A DNA stretch of 64,000 nt from Altererythrobacter xiamenensis. GTDB lineage: Bacteria; Pseudomonadota; Alphaproteobacteria; Sphingomonadales; Sphingomonadaceae. Positions 10,015-18,955 of this stretch are shown here, one piece after another. Position 1 is the first letter of the stretch. Each line of letters opens with the position of its first letter. Where the stretch lies: contig NZ_FXWG01000003.1 of NCBI RefSeq assembly GCF_900177715.1, positions 780,155-844,154 on the forward strand, given 5' to 3'. The notes below the pieces were generated by a model, which made no database searches, was not told where the DNA came from, and worked only from the letters and a program-made list of their open reading frames with translations. Position numbers and translations under genes: made by a program.

Positions 10015-10394
10015 TGCTTGAGCTCCTTCAACAGGGCTTCGATCTCGGCAACGTCAGCGGCGCTCAGCGCCTCCTGCTCGGCGAGATGGGCGAAGAGAGT
10101 TGCAGGCTTCCCCCCGAACAGGCGTTCGACCAGGCGACGCGACTCCCCACCGACATAGTCGGCGCGGGCAATCTGCGGGGTGTAGAGAAAGCGGCGGCCA
10201 TCAGGCTCTGCCGCGATGGCCTGCTTGGCCGCAAGGCGGCTGAGCAGCGTCTTGACTGTCGCGAGACTCCATCCACGCGCCTCGCAGACCGCATCGCAGA
10301 CTTCGGTGGCGGAAAGCGGGCTCTTGTCCCACAGCACTTCCATCACCGCATGCTCGGCTTCGCTGATGCGCTCTGGCTTGCTTTCGTCGCTCAT
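10011..10394 (-). CDS. blaI: BlaI/MecI family transcriptional repressor
   Basis: 127-residue winged-helix repressor: ISEAEHAVMEVLWDKSPLSATEVCDAV, then the recognition helix region GWSLATVKTLLSRLAAKQAI and the wing RRFLYTPQIAR, then a dimerisation tail (LFAHLAEQEALSAADVAEIEALLKELKQ). I chose the ATG at 10394 because GGGAGG lies about 11 bases upstream and because the frame further upstream runs through the operator. It overlaps the downstream blaR1-like gene by 4 bases. Known family role: it binds TACA-NN-TGTA dyads as a dimer and is cleaved by the M56 partner. Such dyads are present just upstream (see the operator entry), so autoregulation is likely. Confidence 0.92.
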   Translation of the reverse strand: MSDESKPERISEAEHAVMEVLWDKSPLSATEVCDAVCEARGWSLATVKTLLSRLAAKQAIAAEPDGRRFLYTPQIARADYVGGESRRLVERLFGGKPATLFAHLAEQEALSAADVAEIEALLKELKQ

Positions 10395-10445
10395 CGTGAA
10401 AGCGTCCTCCCGGCCCTCTGGACCATCTGAAACGGTGTTATTGAT

Positions 10446-10478
10446 TACACCTGTAGTCATTTCGACTACGTCTGTAAA
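10446..10478 (-). promoter_or_regulatory. two-box BlaI operator overlapping the blaI promoter
   Basis: Box 1 is TACACCTGTA (10446-10455), a perfect TACA-NN-TGTA dyad. Box 2 is TACGTCTGTA (10467-10476), one base off. Their centres are 21 bases apart, two helical turns. On the minus strand a TTTACA (10478-10473) and a TACAGG (10455-10450) are separated by 17 bases and could be the -35 and -10 elements, each inside one box. The boxes sit in the 152-base divergent gap between blaI and the cyclophilin gene, so both may be controlled. Confidence 0.75.
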
Positions 10479-10546
10479 CATGAAGCCTATGTGAATGGCT
10501 GTTCATCTCGCTTGCTTCTCTGCGAACGACATATCAGGATGGATCA

Positions 10547-11203
10547 ATGACATGGATCGCAAGCCTCCTCGCCCTTCCGCTGCTTTTTCAGGCGCAAACA
10601 CAGGTCGAAACGCCTGCCGAAGCCCCGCAAGAGCCAGAGCGCACGTATGAAACCACGCGCGTGGTAATCGAGACGACAATGGGCGAGATCACCGTCGATC
10701 TCGAGACCGAGAGGGCGCCGATCACTGCCGCCAATTTCCTGCGCTATGTCGATGAGGACCGTTTCGGCGGGACGAAGTGCTACCGCGCCATGCACCTCAA
10801 ATGGGGCGAGCCGCCCAACGGCCTGCTCCAGTGCGGAACGCAGATGGACCCGAAGCGCGTGCTCGACGGTATCGCGCATGAACCGACCAATGAAACGGGC
10901 TTGAGCCATACGGACGGGGCGCTTTCCATGGCGCGTTACGACCCCGGCACCGCGACCGGCGATTTCTCGATCATGATCAAGGATCAGATCGGGCTCGACG
11001 CCAAGCCATCCGCCGAAGATCCCGCCCAGCGCCCCGGTTTTGCAGTGTTCGGATATGTGGTCGAAGGCATGGACGTGGTCCACGCGATCCACGCTGCGAA
11101 GATCGATCCCGACAAGGGGGAAGGCTTTCTGAAGGGGCAGCTGCTGGCCAGTCCGGTCGAGATCGTCGATATGCGCCGGGTGGAGGTGGACGCCAGCAAA
11201 TAG
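10547..11203 (+). CDS. cyclophilin-type peptidylprolyl isomerase, exported
   Basis: 218-residue cyclophilin. A short hydrophobic signal (MTWIASLLALPLLFQAQ) suggests export to the periplasm. The core begins at RVVIETTMGEITVDLETERAPITAANFLRYVDEDRF and contains the family stretches GLSHTDGALSMAR and DFSIMIKDQIGLDAKPS, with GFAVFGYVVEGMDVVHAIHAAK near the end. The expected role is cis-trans isomerisation of prolyl bonds during folding of envelope proteins. It is transcribed divergently from blaI across the BlaI operator and ends 3 bases from the convergent C13 peptidase gene. Confidence 0.9.
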   Translation: MTWIASLLALPLLFQAQTQVETPAEAPQEPERTYETTRVVIETTMGEITVDLETERAPITAANFLRYVDEDRFGGTKCYRAMHLKWGEPPNGLLQCGTQMDPKRVLDGIAHEPTNETGLSHTDGALSMARYDPGTATGDFSIMIKDQIGLDAKPSAEDPAQRPGFAVFGYVVEGMDVVHAIHAAKIDPDKGEGFLKGQLLASPVEIVDMRRVEVDASK

Positions 11204-11206
11204 GCG

Positions 11207-12199
11207 CTATTCGCCCACCGCAGGCCTGCCGACAGGTTCGGTTGCTGTCTGCGGCATACGGGCCTCGAGCGCGGCGAGCCAGCTGGCGACCCCTTCGCCG
11301 ATCCGCGTTTGCGGAAGCGAAGCAGGCAAGCGGCTTTTCGCCTCCCACGAAGCGATGTCGCGATGCGCTGCCGCAGAAGCCTCATCCAGGCTCACAGGCT
11401 GGCGTAGCGCGCGATTGATCAGCGCATCGCCGAAGAACGTCCAGTCGTTCTCCGCCGCGCAGCCGAAGCTGGTGCGGCTCTCGTAGGATGCGGTCAGGAT
11501 TGCAGTGTCAGGACTAGCCAGCGGCTCCACGAAAATCCCTGAATAGCATGCGCTGAGCATGAGAATTCGCCGCCTCATCCCAAGCGCCTCGAGCTCGCTC
11601 TTGAAGCGCTCGGGCGAGAGCAAGCCGTATCCGGTATCGCCATAGTGGTAAGTCAGGCCCTGCGGCACGCCGTGGCTGGTCGAGTATAGCACCAGCACAT
11701 CCTCGCCCTCGTTCATGACCTCCGCGATATGCGCGAGCGAGACGAACAGCGCGCTGATCGAACCCTTTGGTAGCCCGTCGCTGCGCCCGTCGGGACCGGC
11801 GAGCACCAGCGTGCGGTTCGCGGCGTTGTATCTGCGGCCCAGCACCTTGCCCGCCTCGCGCGCTTCACGGGCGAAAACCGGATCGCTATCTAGCGCTATC
11901 GCGATAACGAATGCCTCGACCACGCCCTTCTTCGCGGGCGCGAGCTTGCGCAGCGCGGCATCGAGGACGCGCCGCTCGCGCAGCATGTCTGCGGCCGAGA
12001 CATTGCGGTGAAGTTCGGGCCCGAGCTTGAGGCTCTCGCCGATTTCCTGCTGGTTGGCGCCCGAGCCGAGGCCCGGCCACGGTGCGGAATGCTCCGGCGG
12101 TTGCGCGGCGTGGCTTGCGGACACGGCCACCAGCGACACCGCCGCCGCGAGCGCGCTTGCCAATACTCCCGATGCCCTGCCCCGTCCCATGCAACCCAA
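11207..12199 (-). CDS. secreted C13 (legumain-like) cysteine peptidase
   Basis: 330 residues with a signal peptide (GVLASALAAAVSLVAVSASHAA). The caspase-haemoglobinase fold of peptidase family C13 is indicated by the strand-histidine motif DVLVLYSTSHGVPQGL and the strand-cysteine motif ILMLSACYSGIFVEPL, which supply the His-Cys dyad, and by TAILTASYESRTSFGCAAENDWTFFGDAL. Bacterial C13 proteins of this type are poorly characterised, and the substrate is unknown. It may start three codons in, at a second ATG (MGRGRASG). It follows the membrane gene by 24 bases on the same strand, so it could be on the sdh transcript. Confidence 0.85.
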   Translation of the reverse strand: MGCMGRGRASGVLASALAAAVSLVAVSASHAAQPPEHSAPWPGLGSGANQQEIGESLKLGPELHRNVSAADMLRERRVLDAALRKLAPAKKGVVEAFVIAIALDSDPVFAREAREAGKVLGRRYNAANRTLVLAGPDGRSDGLPKGSISALFVSLAHIAEVMNEGEDVLVLYSTSHGVPQGLTYHYGDTGYGLLSPERFKSELEALGMRRRILMLSACYSGIFVEPLASPDTAILTASYESRTSFGCAAENDWTFFGDALINRALRQPVSLDEASAAAHRDIASWEAKSRLPASLPQTRIGEGVASWLAALEARMPQTATEPVGRPAVGE

Positions 12200-12223
12200 G
12201 CTGCCGCGATTGGGGGCGCGGGG

Positions 12224-12976
12224 TCAAGAGTGAGAAGGTTCCCTTAGACTACATACCAAAGCCGATCGGGCAGACTCGGTAAGATACAGAGAGATAAGTG
12301 CAGCTGGTGTCCCCAGGAATGTCGAGCGATATGCCCCATCTAGCCCCAGCAAAATAATCACGATGCCGATAAGAAAAAATGGTAGCGAGACCATCCAGCT
12401 TTTTGCGGGAATGTCTTGGCGCCATGCAAACAGCGAAACCGGTAGATTCTGAAACTTTACAGCAAGCAATCCGCCAGCAGCGCAGCAGAGAATCAGCAAT
12501 CCCGCGTAAAAGATAGATAGCTCTGCCATCGGGATGAAGATTGTGTCGGCACACCAAGGAAAGTCGCCTCGCCCCAGATCGATATCCAGGCTGATCATTT
12601 GCGAGAACCAGCTTAACCCTACGGCGCTGCAGCCAAGCAAAAAGAAGACTGGTATGGATGCAGGCGTAGCCAAGATTTGTGGGCGCTGACGGTTTCCAAA
12701 GACCCCAAGGAGAGCAGCAATTGTAGCTGCCGCAAGGATCAAACTCATGCCACTCTGTATGAGCGGATATCTCAACGTTTCTAGGGAGTAGAGTTCGTCG
12801 AACCATCCCGGGATCACGCCATTCTCATCGCAGGCATGGATCCCTTTTAGTTCATTCGCCCGGTCGAGATCGAGATATTCTGGCAAACTGTGCCCATAGG
12901 CGATGAATGCGAATCCAATCGAAACCATTGCACCCAAAGACAGTGCAGTTGCACGGCCCTTGAGGCGATCAAGCAT
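12224..12976 (-). CDS. hypothetical multi-pass membrane protein coupled to sdhA
   Basis: 250 residues, unrecognised. Hydrophobic segments appear at about residues 11-28, 70-92, 105-122, 146-168 and 195-215, so four to five membrane passes are likely. The loop between the first two helices is polar and contains ACDENGVIPGWFDELYSLE. The start codon lies 4 bases after the sdhA stop (TGATCGGATG), implying coupled translation. Base composition is clearly lower in GC than sdhA or the C13 gene, and codons such as ATA and AGA are frequent, suggesting a recently acquired gene. No function can be assigned. Confidence 0.7.
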   Translation of the reverse strand: MLDRLKGRATALSLGAMVSIGFAFIAYGHSLPEYLDLDRANELKGIHACDENGVIPGWFDELYSLETLRYPLIQSGMSLILAAATIAALLGVFGNRQRPQILATPASIPVFFLLGCSAVGLSWFSQMISLDIDLGRGDFPWCADTIFIPMAELSIFYAGLLILCCAAGGLLAVKFQNLPVSLFAWRQDIPAKSWMVSLPFFLIGIVIILLGLDGAYRSTFLGTPAALISLYLTESARSALVCSLREPSHS

Positions 12977-12980
12977 CCGA

Positions 12981-14804
12981 TCAATACACCCGCTTCTTCG
13001 GCTTGATGTATTCGATGTCGTCGGTCAGCGTGTAGTCGTGCACTGGGCGGTAATCGATCTTCACCGCGCCACCATTGCCGCCCCAGCCTTCGAACCACGC
13101 CACGGTGTGCTTCATCCATTCGGCATCATTGCGGTCGGGGAAGTCCTCATGCGCATGCGCGCCGCGGCTTTCCTTGCGGTTTTCCGCAGAGGCCATGGTG
13201 ACATTCGCCTGCGCCATGAGGTTGTCGAGCTCGAGCGTTTCGATGAGGTCGCTGTTCCAGATCAGCGAGCGGTCGGAGACGTGAACGTCTTCCATCCGCT
13301 TGTTGACCGCCTTGAGCGCATCGACGCCTTCCGACAACAGCTTGCTGTCGCGGAAGACCGCAGCATGCTTCTGCATGGCCTTCTGCATTTCCTCGCGCAC
13401 CTTCGCAGTCGGCGTGCCGCCATCGGCATAGCGGAAGTGATCGAGGCGGGTCAGTGAAAGCTCGGCGCTGTCAGCCGGCAGTTCCGGCTGGCTCGCCCCG
13501 CCGGTCAGCAATTCGTTGAGGCGGTGGCCGGTCGCACGTCCGAACACCACGAGGTCGATCAGCGAGTTCGAGCCGAGGCGGTTTGCGCCATGGACCGAAA
13601 CGCAGGCTGCTTCGCCCACTGCAAACAGGCCAGGCACGACGTGGTCGGGATTGCCGTCCGGACCGATCGTCACGACTTCGCCGTGATAGTTACAAGGGAT
13701 GCCGCCCATGTTGTAGTGCACCGTGGGGGTAACCGGCAGCGGTTCCTTCGTCAGGTCGACGCCTGCAAAGATCTTGCCGCTTTCGGTGATGCCCGGCAGG
13801 CGCTCCGCCAGCACCTTGGGATCGATATGATCGAGGTGCAGGTAGATGTGGTCGCCATCGGGGCCAACACCGCGCCCTTCGCGCATTTCGAGCGCCATCG
13901 AGCGCGAGACGACATCGCGCGATGCGAGGTCCTTAGCGCTAGGCGCATAACGCTCCATGAAGCGCTCGCCTTCGGAATTGGTGAGGTAGCCGCCCTCGCC
14001 GCGCGCACCTTCGGTGATGAGTACGCCCGCGCCGTAAATGCCGGTCGGATGGAATTGCACGAACTCCATGTCCTGCAGGGGCAGGCCTGCGCGCAGCACC
14101 ATGCCGCCGCCGTCGCCCGTACAGGTGTGGGCGCTGGTCGCGGTGTAGTAGCAACGGCCATAGCCGCCGGTTGCAAGAACAACGGCCTGCGCGCGGAAGC
14201 GGTGGATCGTCCCGTCGTCGAGGCACATGGCGATCACGCCGACACATTTGCGGTCGGCGCCCTCGCCCGTCATGATCAGGTCGAGCGCGAAATACTCGAT
14301 GAAGAAGTCCGCGTCATACTTCAGGCTCTGCTGGTAGAGCGCGTGGAGCATGGCGTGGCCGGTGCGGTCGGCCGCTGCGGCGGTGCGCTGAACCGGCGGA
14401 CCTTCACCCATGTTCTGCATGTGGCCGCCGAACGGCCGCTGATAGATCGTGCCGTCGGCATTGCGGCTGAAGGGCACGCCGGCATGCTCCAGCTCGTAAA
14501 CAGCTGCCGGGGCTTCGCGCGCGAGATATTCGATCGCGTCCTGGTCGCCGAGCCAGTCGGCACCCTTCACCGTGTCGTACATGTGCCAGGACCAGTGGTC
14601 GGGCGAATTGTTGCCGAGCGAAGCGGCGATGCCGCCCTGGGCCGCGACGGTGTGCGAACGGGTCGGGAAAACCTTGGAGATATTCGCTGTACGCAGGCCG
14701 CTTTCGGCAGCGCCCATGGTGGCGCGCAGACCCGAACCGCCTGCGCCAACGACGACCACGTCATAGGTGTGATCAACGATGGTGTATTTGCTGGTGTCGA
14801 CCAT
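12981..14804 (-). CDS. sdhA: succinate dehydrogenase flavoprotein subunit
   Basis: 607-residue SdhA, the FAD-bearing catalytic subunit of complex II (succinate to fumarate). Seen: the dinucleotide motif [15 protein letters not shown], the covalent FAD site [16 protein letters not shown], the active-site region [55 protein letters not shown], and the C-terminal [18 protein letters not shown]. The true start is [20 protein letters not shown] at 14804, where ATG overlaps the sdhD stop (TAATG). The open frame further upstream is antisense-like sequence inside sdhD. No sdhB follows. Confidence 0.97.
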   Translation of the reverse strand: MVDTSKYTIVDHTYDVVVVGAGGSGLRATMGAAESGLRTANISKVFPTRSHTVAAQGGIAASLGNNSPDHWSWHMYDTVKGADWLGDQDAIEYLAREAPAAVYELEHAGVPFSRNADGTIYQRPFGGHMQNMGEGPPVQRTAAAADRTGHAMLHALYQQSLKYDADFFIEYFALDLIMTGEGADRKCVGVIAMCLDDGTIHRFRAQAVVLATGGYGRCYYTATSAHTCTGDGGGMVLRAGLPLQDMEFVQFHPTGIYGAGVLITEGARGEGGYLTNSEGERFMERYAPSAKDLASRDVVSRSMALEMREGRGVGPDGDHIYLHLDHIDPKVLAERLPGITESGKIFAGVDLTKEPLPVTPTVHYNMGGIPCNYHGEVVTIGPDGNPDHVVPGLFAVGEAACVSVHGANRLGSNSLIDLVVFGRATGHRLNELLTGGASQPELPADSAELSLTRLDHFRYADGGTPTAKVREEMQKAMQKHAAVFRDSKLLSEGVDALKAVNKRMEDVHVSDRSLIWNSDLIETLELDNLMAQANVTMASAENRKESRGAHAHEDFPDRNDAEWMKHTVAWFEGWGGNGGAVKIDYRPVHDYTLTDDIEYIKPKKRVY

Positions 14805-15202
14805 TATGCGGCTCCTCCGACAACCGGGGTGAGCGCGAGGCGTGCCACGCTGAAGACGGCGAATGCGCCGCCGCCGATCACGGCGAGATTGAGCAAGGTG
14901 ATGACTCCGAACTTGGTGCCGCTGTTGTGGACGTAATCTTCGATCAGGACCTGGAGACCCAGCCGCGCGTGCCAGAACGTGCTGATGATCAGCAGGATCA
15001 TGGCGGTCGCCGGAATGGGCGCGGCGAGCCATTTGCTTACCGTTCCATAGCTCATGTCCGGCAACAGGACGAAGCTTGTGACCAGCCACAGCGCCAGCAC
15101 CAGATTGCCGACCGCAGTAAAGCGCTGCAGCAACCAGTGATGCGCGCCTTCGTGCGCCGAGCCAAGCCCGCGCACCTTCCCGATGGAGGTTCCGTTACCC
15201 AT
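14804..15202 (-). CDS. sdhD: succinate dehydrogenase membrane anchor subunit D
   Basis: 132-residue membrane anchor of complex II. Three helices are visible ([65 protein letters not shown]). The haem-ligand region [17 protein letters not shown] is the SdhD signature. The start at 15202 ([27 protein letters not shown]) follows the sdhC stop by 11 bases. The stop overlaps the sdhA start by one base. Confidence 0.94.
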   Translation of the reverse strand: MGNGTSIGKVRGLGSAHEGAHHWLLQRFTAVGNLVLALWLVTSFVLLPDMSYGTVSKWLAAPIPATAMILLIISTFWHARLGLQVLIEDYVHNSGTKFGVITLLNLAVIGGGAFAVFSVARLALTPVVGGAA

Positions 15203-15213
15203 GCGATTATGCC

Positions 15214-15594
15214 TTACTTGATCAGGATCAGGGCCCAGAAGGCCACTGTAAGAAGAATGGCGATGATCGGCGAAGCGATCGACCACATCTTGTTGGTGTC
15301 GAGCTCGTAACCTGCGCCAATGTCGAGAACGAAGTGGCGAAGGCCGCTCATCAAGTGATTGAAGAATGCCCAGCTGAGGCCGACCAGCACGATATAGCCC
15401 GGTATACTGGTCGCCACTGCCTGGAACTGGCCATAGGCCTCCGGCCCGCTTGCAAGCGCGCCCAGCCACCAGACCAGCACGCCCAGACCGACCAGCGCCA
15501 ATCCATCTCCGCTGACGCGGTGGAGGATCGAGACCAGCATGTGCGGTCCCCATTTCCAGATCGATAGGTGCGGTGAAAGCGGTCTGTTGGCCAT
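15214..15594 (-). CDS. sdhC: succinate dehydrogenase cytochrome b556 subunit
   Basis: 126-residue SdhC. The family signature is RPLSPHLSIWKWGPHMLVSILHRVSG (residues 4-29), with the quinone-site serine and arginine in SILHRVSG. The haem-binding histidine region NHLMSGLRHFVLDIG follows. Three membrane helices. First gene of the sdhCDA run. It is divergent from the SDR at 15702, with about 107 bases between the starts holding the promoters. Confidence 0.95.
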   Translation of the reverse strand: MANRPLSPHLSIWKWGPHMLVSILHRVSGDGLALVGLGVLVWWLGALASGPEAYGQFQAVATSIPGYIVLVGLSWAFFNHLMSGLRHFVLDIGAGYELDTNKMWSIASPIIAILLTVAFWALILIK

Positions 15595-15701
15595 GACGTT
15601 ATTTCCGGTAAATCCCTGTGTGCCCTCCCCTTAGCGGTCTCACAGCACGGTGCAAGCGGTGGACGCTCGACTCCGCATGCAAAGTTTTGGATAGGGGTTG
15701 T

Positions 15702-16412
15702 ATGACAAGCATCTTGCTAACCGGATCGAGCCGCGGAATCGGAGCGGCAGCCAAGACTTCTCTCGAAGCGCGCGGCGCGAAAGTGATCGGCCACGCTACC
15801 GCGCAACTGGACCAAACCACGATTCCCGCCGACTTCACCGCTCCAGCCGCCCCGCAGATGTTGTGGGAAGAAGCGCTCGACCGTGCCGATGGCCAGATCG
15901 ATGTGCTTATCAACAATGCCGGGCTGTTCTCCGCCAGCGAGCTCGATGCTTCCGACATCGAATGGCTCGACCGCTGGGAAGAAACCTTGCGGATAAACCT
16001 CACCGCCGCTGCTCAATTGAGCCGTTTCGCGGTCAGGCACTGGCAGGAGCGCGGCGTGAAGGGGCGCATCGTTCACGTCGCGAGCCGCGCGGCCTATCGC
16101 GGCGATTCGCCGCAGCACTGGCACTATGCGGCGGCCAAGGGCGGCATGGTCGCGATGCACAAGACCATCGCGCGGCAATATGCCTCTCAAGGCATCCTGA
16201 GCTTCGCCGTCACTCCCGGCTTCACCGATACCGCAATGGCGGGAGACTATCTCGAAAGCCGCGGCGGTGCGGAGCTGCTCAAGGATATTCCTCTGGGCCG
16301 CGTTGCAGAACCTGAAGAGATCGCCTCGATTATCACCTATTGCGCGCTCGACGCCCCCGAAAGCATGACCGGCGCGGTGATCGATGCGAACGGAGCAAGC
16401 TTTGTTCGTTAG
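15702..16412 (+). CDS. short-chain dehydrogenase/reductase
   Basis: 236-residue SDR. Cofactor motif LLTGSSRGIGAAAK, NNAG (residues about 77-80), catalytic Ser in VASRAAYRG and the YxxxK pair in HYAAAKGGM, and the glycine-rich region PGFTDTAMAGDY. The usual end ITGAVIDANGASF is present as MTGAVIDANG. ATG at 15702. The reading frame continues upstream, but there is no better start. Substrate unknown. Its last 29 bases overlap the metallo-beta-lactamase gene, so the two are one operon. Confidence 0.85.
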   Translation: MTSILLTGSSRGIGAAAKTSLEARGAKVIGHATAQLDQTTIPADFTAPAAPQMLWEEALDRADGQIDVLINNAGLFSASELDASDIEWLDRWEETLRINLTAAAQLSRFAVRHWQERGVKGRIVHVASRAAYRGDSPQHWHYAAAKGGMVAMHKTIARQYASQGILSFAVTPGFTDTAMAGDYLESRGGAELLKDIPLGRVAEPEEIASIITYCALDAPESMTGAVIDANGASFVR

Positions 16413-17313
16413 GCCGATTTTTCCGCTGGCACTGGTAGCCGCTCTTGTCTCCTGTGCTCCACCGATCCAGCGGCCCGATCCGCTGCCCGAGCCCCAACGG
16501 ATAACTCCGCAGGAATGGGCCGCGACTTGTACCGAATGGGACGAATGGGACAAACCCGCCCCGCCCTATCTGATCCATGGCTCGACCTATTATGTCGGGA
16601 CCTGCGGCATCTCCGCGATCCTCATCGCTGGCGATCGGGGAAACCTACTGATAGATTCGGGGACCAGAGCGGGCGCTGCCATCGTGCTCGAAAACATCGG
16701 CAAGCTCGGCTTTCGGCCCAACGAGATTGCCAGCCTTCTTCACAGTCATGAGCACTTCGACCACGTGGGCGGACACGCCCTCGTCAAGGAGGCAAGCGGT
16801 GCGCATGTGGTTGCATCGCGCCGCGCTGCCGAGGCCCTCAGAACTGGCGAGGCCGACCCGCAGGATCCGCAACTCGGTATGCACGAGGCGATGGAGCCCG
16901 TCGGTGTCGACGTGATTGTCGACGATGGCGAGACGGTGCGCACCGAAACCGCCATGCTGATGGCCATTGCCACGCCGGGGCACACTCCCGGCGCACTAAG
17001 CTGGCAATGGAAATCCTGTGAGCGTGGCGGCGAATGTCTCTCGATCGTCTACGCTGACAGCCTCTCGCCCGTCAGCCGAGTCGATTACCGCTTCTCAGAC
17101 CATCCCGAGTACATCGCGGAATATCGCGCGGGGCTGCAACGCCTGCGCGAGGTCAAATGCGACATTCTCCTCACCCCGCATCCCTCGGCAAGCAACATGG
17201 TCGAACGCGCTGCTTCCGGCTCGCTCGAAGGCGGGATGAACTGCATCCAATATGCCGATGCGGTCGAAAAGCGTCTCGATGCGCGGCTTGCCAAAGAGGC
17301 CGAATCCGAATGA
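16384..17313 (+). CDS. subclass B3 metallo-beta-lactamase, lipoprotein
   Basis: 309 residues. The N-terminus is a lipoprotein signal with lipobox LVSC (Cys24). The B3 zinc ligands are all visible: HEHFDH (His122, His124, Asp126, His127), His200 in ATPGHTPGALSW and His266 in LLTPHPSASNM. The position of the second-site cysteine of B1/B2 enzymes is occupied by the B3-type YADSLSPVS. B3 enzymes hydrolyse penicillins, cephalosporins and carbapenems in the periplasm, but activity here is only predicted. The ATG overlaps the upstream SDR, and the stop overlaps prmA (ATGA). A TTG eight codons in (LFVRPIFPL) is an alternative start. Confidence 0.9.
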   Translation: MRTEQALFVRPIFPLALVAALVSCAPPIQRPDPLPEPQRITPQEWAATCTEWDEWDKPAPPYLIHGSTYYVGTCGISAILIAGDRGNLLIDSGTRAGAAIVLENIGKLGFRPNEIASLLHSHEHFDHVGGHALVKEASGAHVVASRRAAEALRTGEADPQDPQLGMHEAMEPVGVDVIVDDGETVRTETAMLMAIATPGHTPGALSWQWKSCERGGECLSIVYADSLSPVSRVDYRFSDHPEYIAEYRAGLQRLREVKCDILLTPHPSASNMVERAASGSLEGGMNCIQYADAVEKRLDARLAKEAESE

Positions 17314-18212
17314 GCAGCTGGAAGCTTTCCGGTTTCGCGCCCAAGCCAGTGATCCAGGCTGCGCTGCTCGCGCATGACGCAAGCGAGGAGTGGGACTTCG
17401 ACATTGTCGTTTCGGGCCGCGAGGTGGCGGAGGACCGGCCGCAGGACTGGGTGATCGAGGCGTGGTATCCCAAAAAGCCAACAAAGGCGCAGCAGACAGA
17501 AATCGCGGCGCTATTCGATGGCGATGCACCGCCGTTCGCAGTCGAGAAACTGCCCGACGAGGATTGGCTGACGCTCAGCCAGCAAGGCGTCGAACCGATC
17601 CGCGCCGGGCGTTTCTATGTCCACACGCCCGAGTTTGAACCTGAAGCTGATGCGGAGAACCTCTGCGTTCCCGCCAGCCAGGCATTCGGGACGGGTCAGC
17701 ATGAAACCACCGCGGGGTGCCTTGTCATGCTCGACGCGATGAAGCGTCAGGGCATCGCCGCGCGTAATATCGCCGACATCGGAACGGGAACGGGTCTGCT
17801 TGCATTCGCCGCATTACGCCTGTGGCCGCGCGCGCTCGCCACCGCCTCTGACATCGACGCGGTGTGCGCAGGCGTGGTGGCCCACAATGCCGAGCTCAAT
17901 GCGGTTCCCATGGGCGCTCGTCGCGGCGAACTCACCATGGTCGTCGCTGACGGCATGCAGGACCCACTGCTGCAGGCGCGCGGACCCTATGACCTGCTGA
18001 TCGCCAATATCCTTGCCGGGCCATTGGTCGAACTTGCCCCCGATTTTGGCAGAGAGGTCACTCCCGGTGGCCATGTCCTGCTGGCGGGCCTGCTGACCGA
18101 ACAGGAGCCGCGTGTACGCCGCGCCTATCGCAAGGCCGGCTTCCGCCTCGCGTCGCGCCTCGTCAACGGCGACTGGTCGATCCTGTGGCTGCGCAAGCGA
18201 ACCCCGCGCTGA
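17310..18212 (+). CDS. prmA: ribosomal protein L11 methyltransferase
   Basis: 300-residue PrmA. An N-terminal L11-recognition domain is followed by the SAM site NIADIGTGTGLLAFAAL and the motif LLIANILAGPLVELAPDF, plus the preceding VPASQAFGTGQHETTAG, all PrmA signatures. It trimethylates lysines and the N-terminus of L11 in the cytoplasm. The start is the ATG at 17310 that overlaps the metallo-beta-lactamase stop by four bases. Its 3' end overlaps the TIGR02117 gene by 28 bases. Confidence 0.95.
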   Translation: MSSWKLSGFAPKPVIQAALLAHDASEEWDFDIVVSGREVAEDRPQDWVIEAWYPKKPTKAQQTEIAALFDGDAPPFAVEKLPDEDWLTLSQQGVEPIRAGRFYVHTPEFEPEADAENLCVPASQAFGTGQHETTAGCLVMLDAMKRQGIAARNIADIGTGTGLLAFAALRLWPRALATASDIDAVCAGVVAHNAELNAVPMGARRGELTMVVADGMQDPLLQARGPYDLLIANILAGPLVELAPDFGREVTPGGHVLLAGLLTEQEPRVRRAYRKAGFRLASRLVNGDWSILWLRKRTPR

Positions 18213-18877
18213 ACCTCGCCAAACGCCTCGCATTGCGGGCGCTGGCGGGGCTCGCGATTCTTGTCCTGCTGTTTTTCCTTGCCGCATGGATCGGCTCCTC
18301 CATCCCGCGCAACGGCAATTGGGAAGAGCCTGCGGACGGTGTGGAGATCATGGTCGAGACCAATGGCGTCCACACCGCGATCGTCATGCCGCTCGTCACG
18401 CCGCAGAAGGATTGGCGCATCGACTTTCCCGCGAGCGACCTCGTCGATCCGACGCGGCCCTACACGCACGTTTCGGTAAGCTGGGGCGAGCGCGAGGTCT
18501 TTCTCAATACGCCGAGCTGGGCCGACCTCACGCTGCCGACCGCTGTCGGAGCGATGATCGGTGGCGACGGACTGCTGCACGTGTCGCATTACGTACGCCC
18601 CGCGCCTTCGGAAGATGCGCGTCCGCTTACCATCACGCAGGCGCAATACGCCCGGCTCATCGCCGCGATCGAGCGCGAGATCGTTCCACCCCCGGCGCGC
18701 ACATCCTACCCCGGCTACGAAAGCTACGATGTGTTCTACGACGCGCCGGGCACCTATCATCTTGGGCAGACCTGTAACCAGTGGACCAGCGATACGCTGG
18801 CCGAGGCCGGTATCGAAACCGGCTGGTGGACGCCGATGGCAGGCGGCGTGATGAAGTGGGTGCCCGCGAACCAATAG
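18185..18877 (+). CDS. TIGR02117 (DUF2459) family membrane-anchored protein
   Basis: 230 residues. One N-terminal membrane helix (LAGLAILVLLFFLAAWIGSSIPR) and a large extracytoplasmic domain with the family features VEIMVETNGVHTAIVMPLV, HVSVSWGEREVFLNTPSWADL, YESYDVFYDAPGTYHLGQTCNQWTSDTL and the tail MAGGVMKWVP. The His, Cys and Asn-Gln pattern of the last motif resembles NlpC/P60-like cysteine hydrolases, but that is a guess. The GTG at 18185 overlaps the prmA end. Function of the family is unknown. Confidence 0.82.
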   Translation: MAAQANPALNLAKRLALRALAGLAILVLLFFLAAWIGSSIPRNGNWEEPADGVEIMVETNGVHTAIVMPLVTPQKDWRIDFPASDLVDPTRPYTHVSVSWGEREVFLNTPSWADLTLPTAVGAMIGGDGLLHVSHYVRPAPSEDARPLTITQAQYARLIAAIEREIVPPPARTSYPGYESYDVFYDAPGTYHLGQTCNQWTSDTLAEAGIETGWWTPMAGGVMKWVPANQ

Positions 18878-18955
18878 TTTTCCAGGCCTGGCGGAACCGC
18901 GCGCACATCGGGTCCATTGTCTTTGAGAACCCCCAATTTTCAAAGGACATCCCCC

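Noticed and set aside
14805..15089. N-terminal extension of sdhA
   Set aside because: The extra 95 codons lie inside sdhD in another frame and are not flavoprotein-like; the ATG at 14804 overlaps the sdhD stop.
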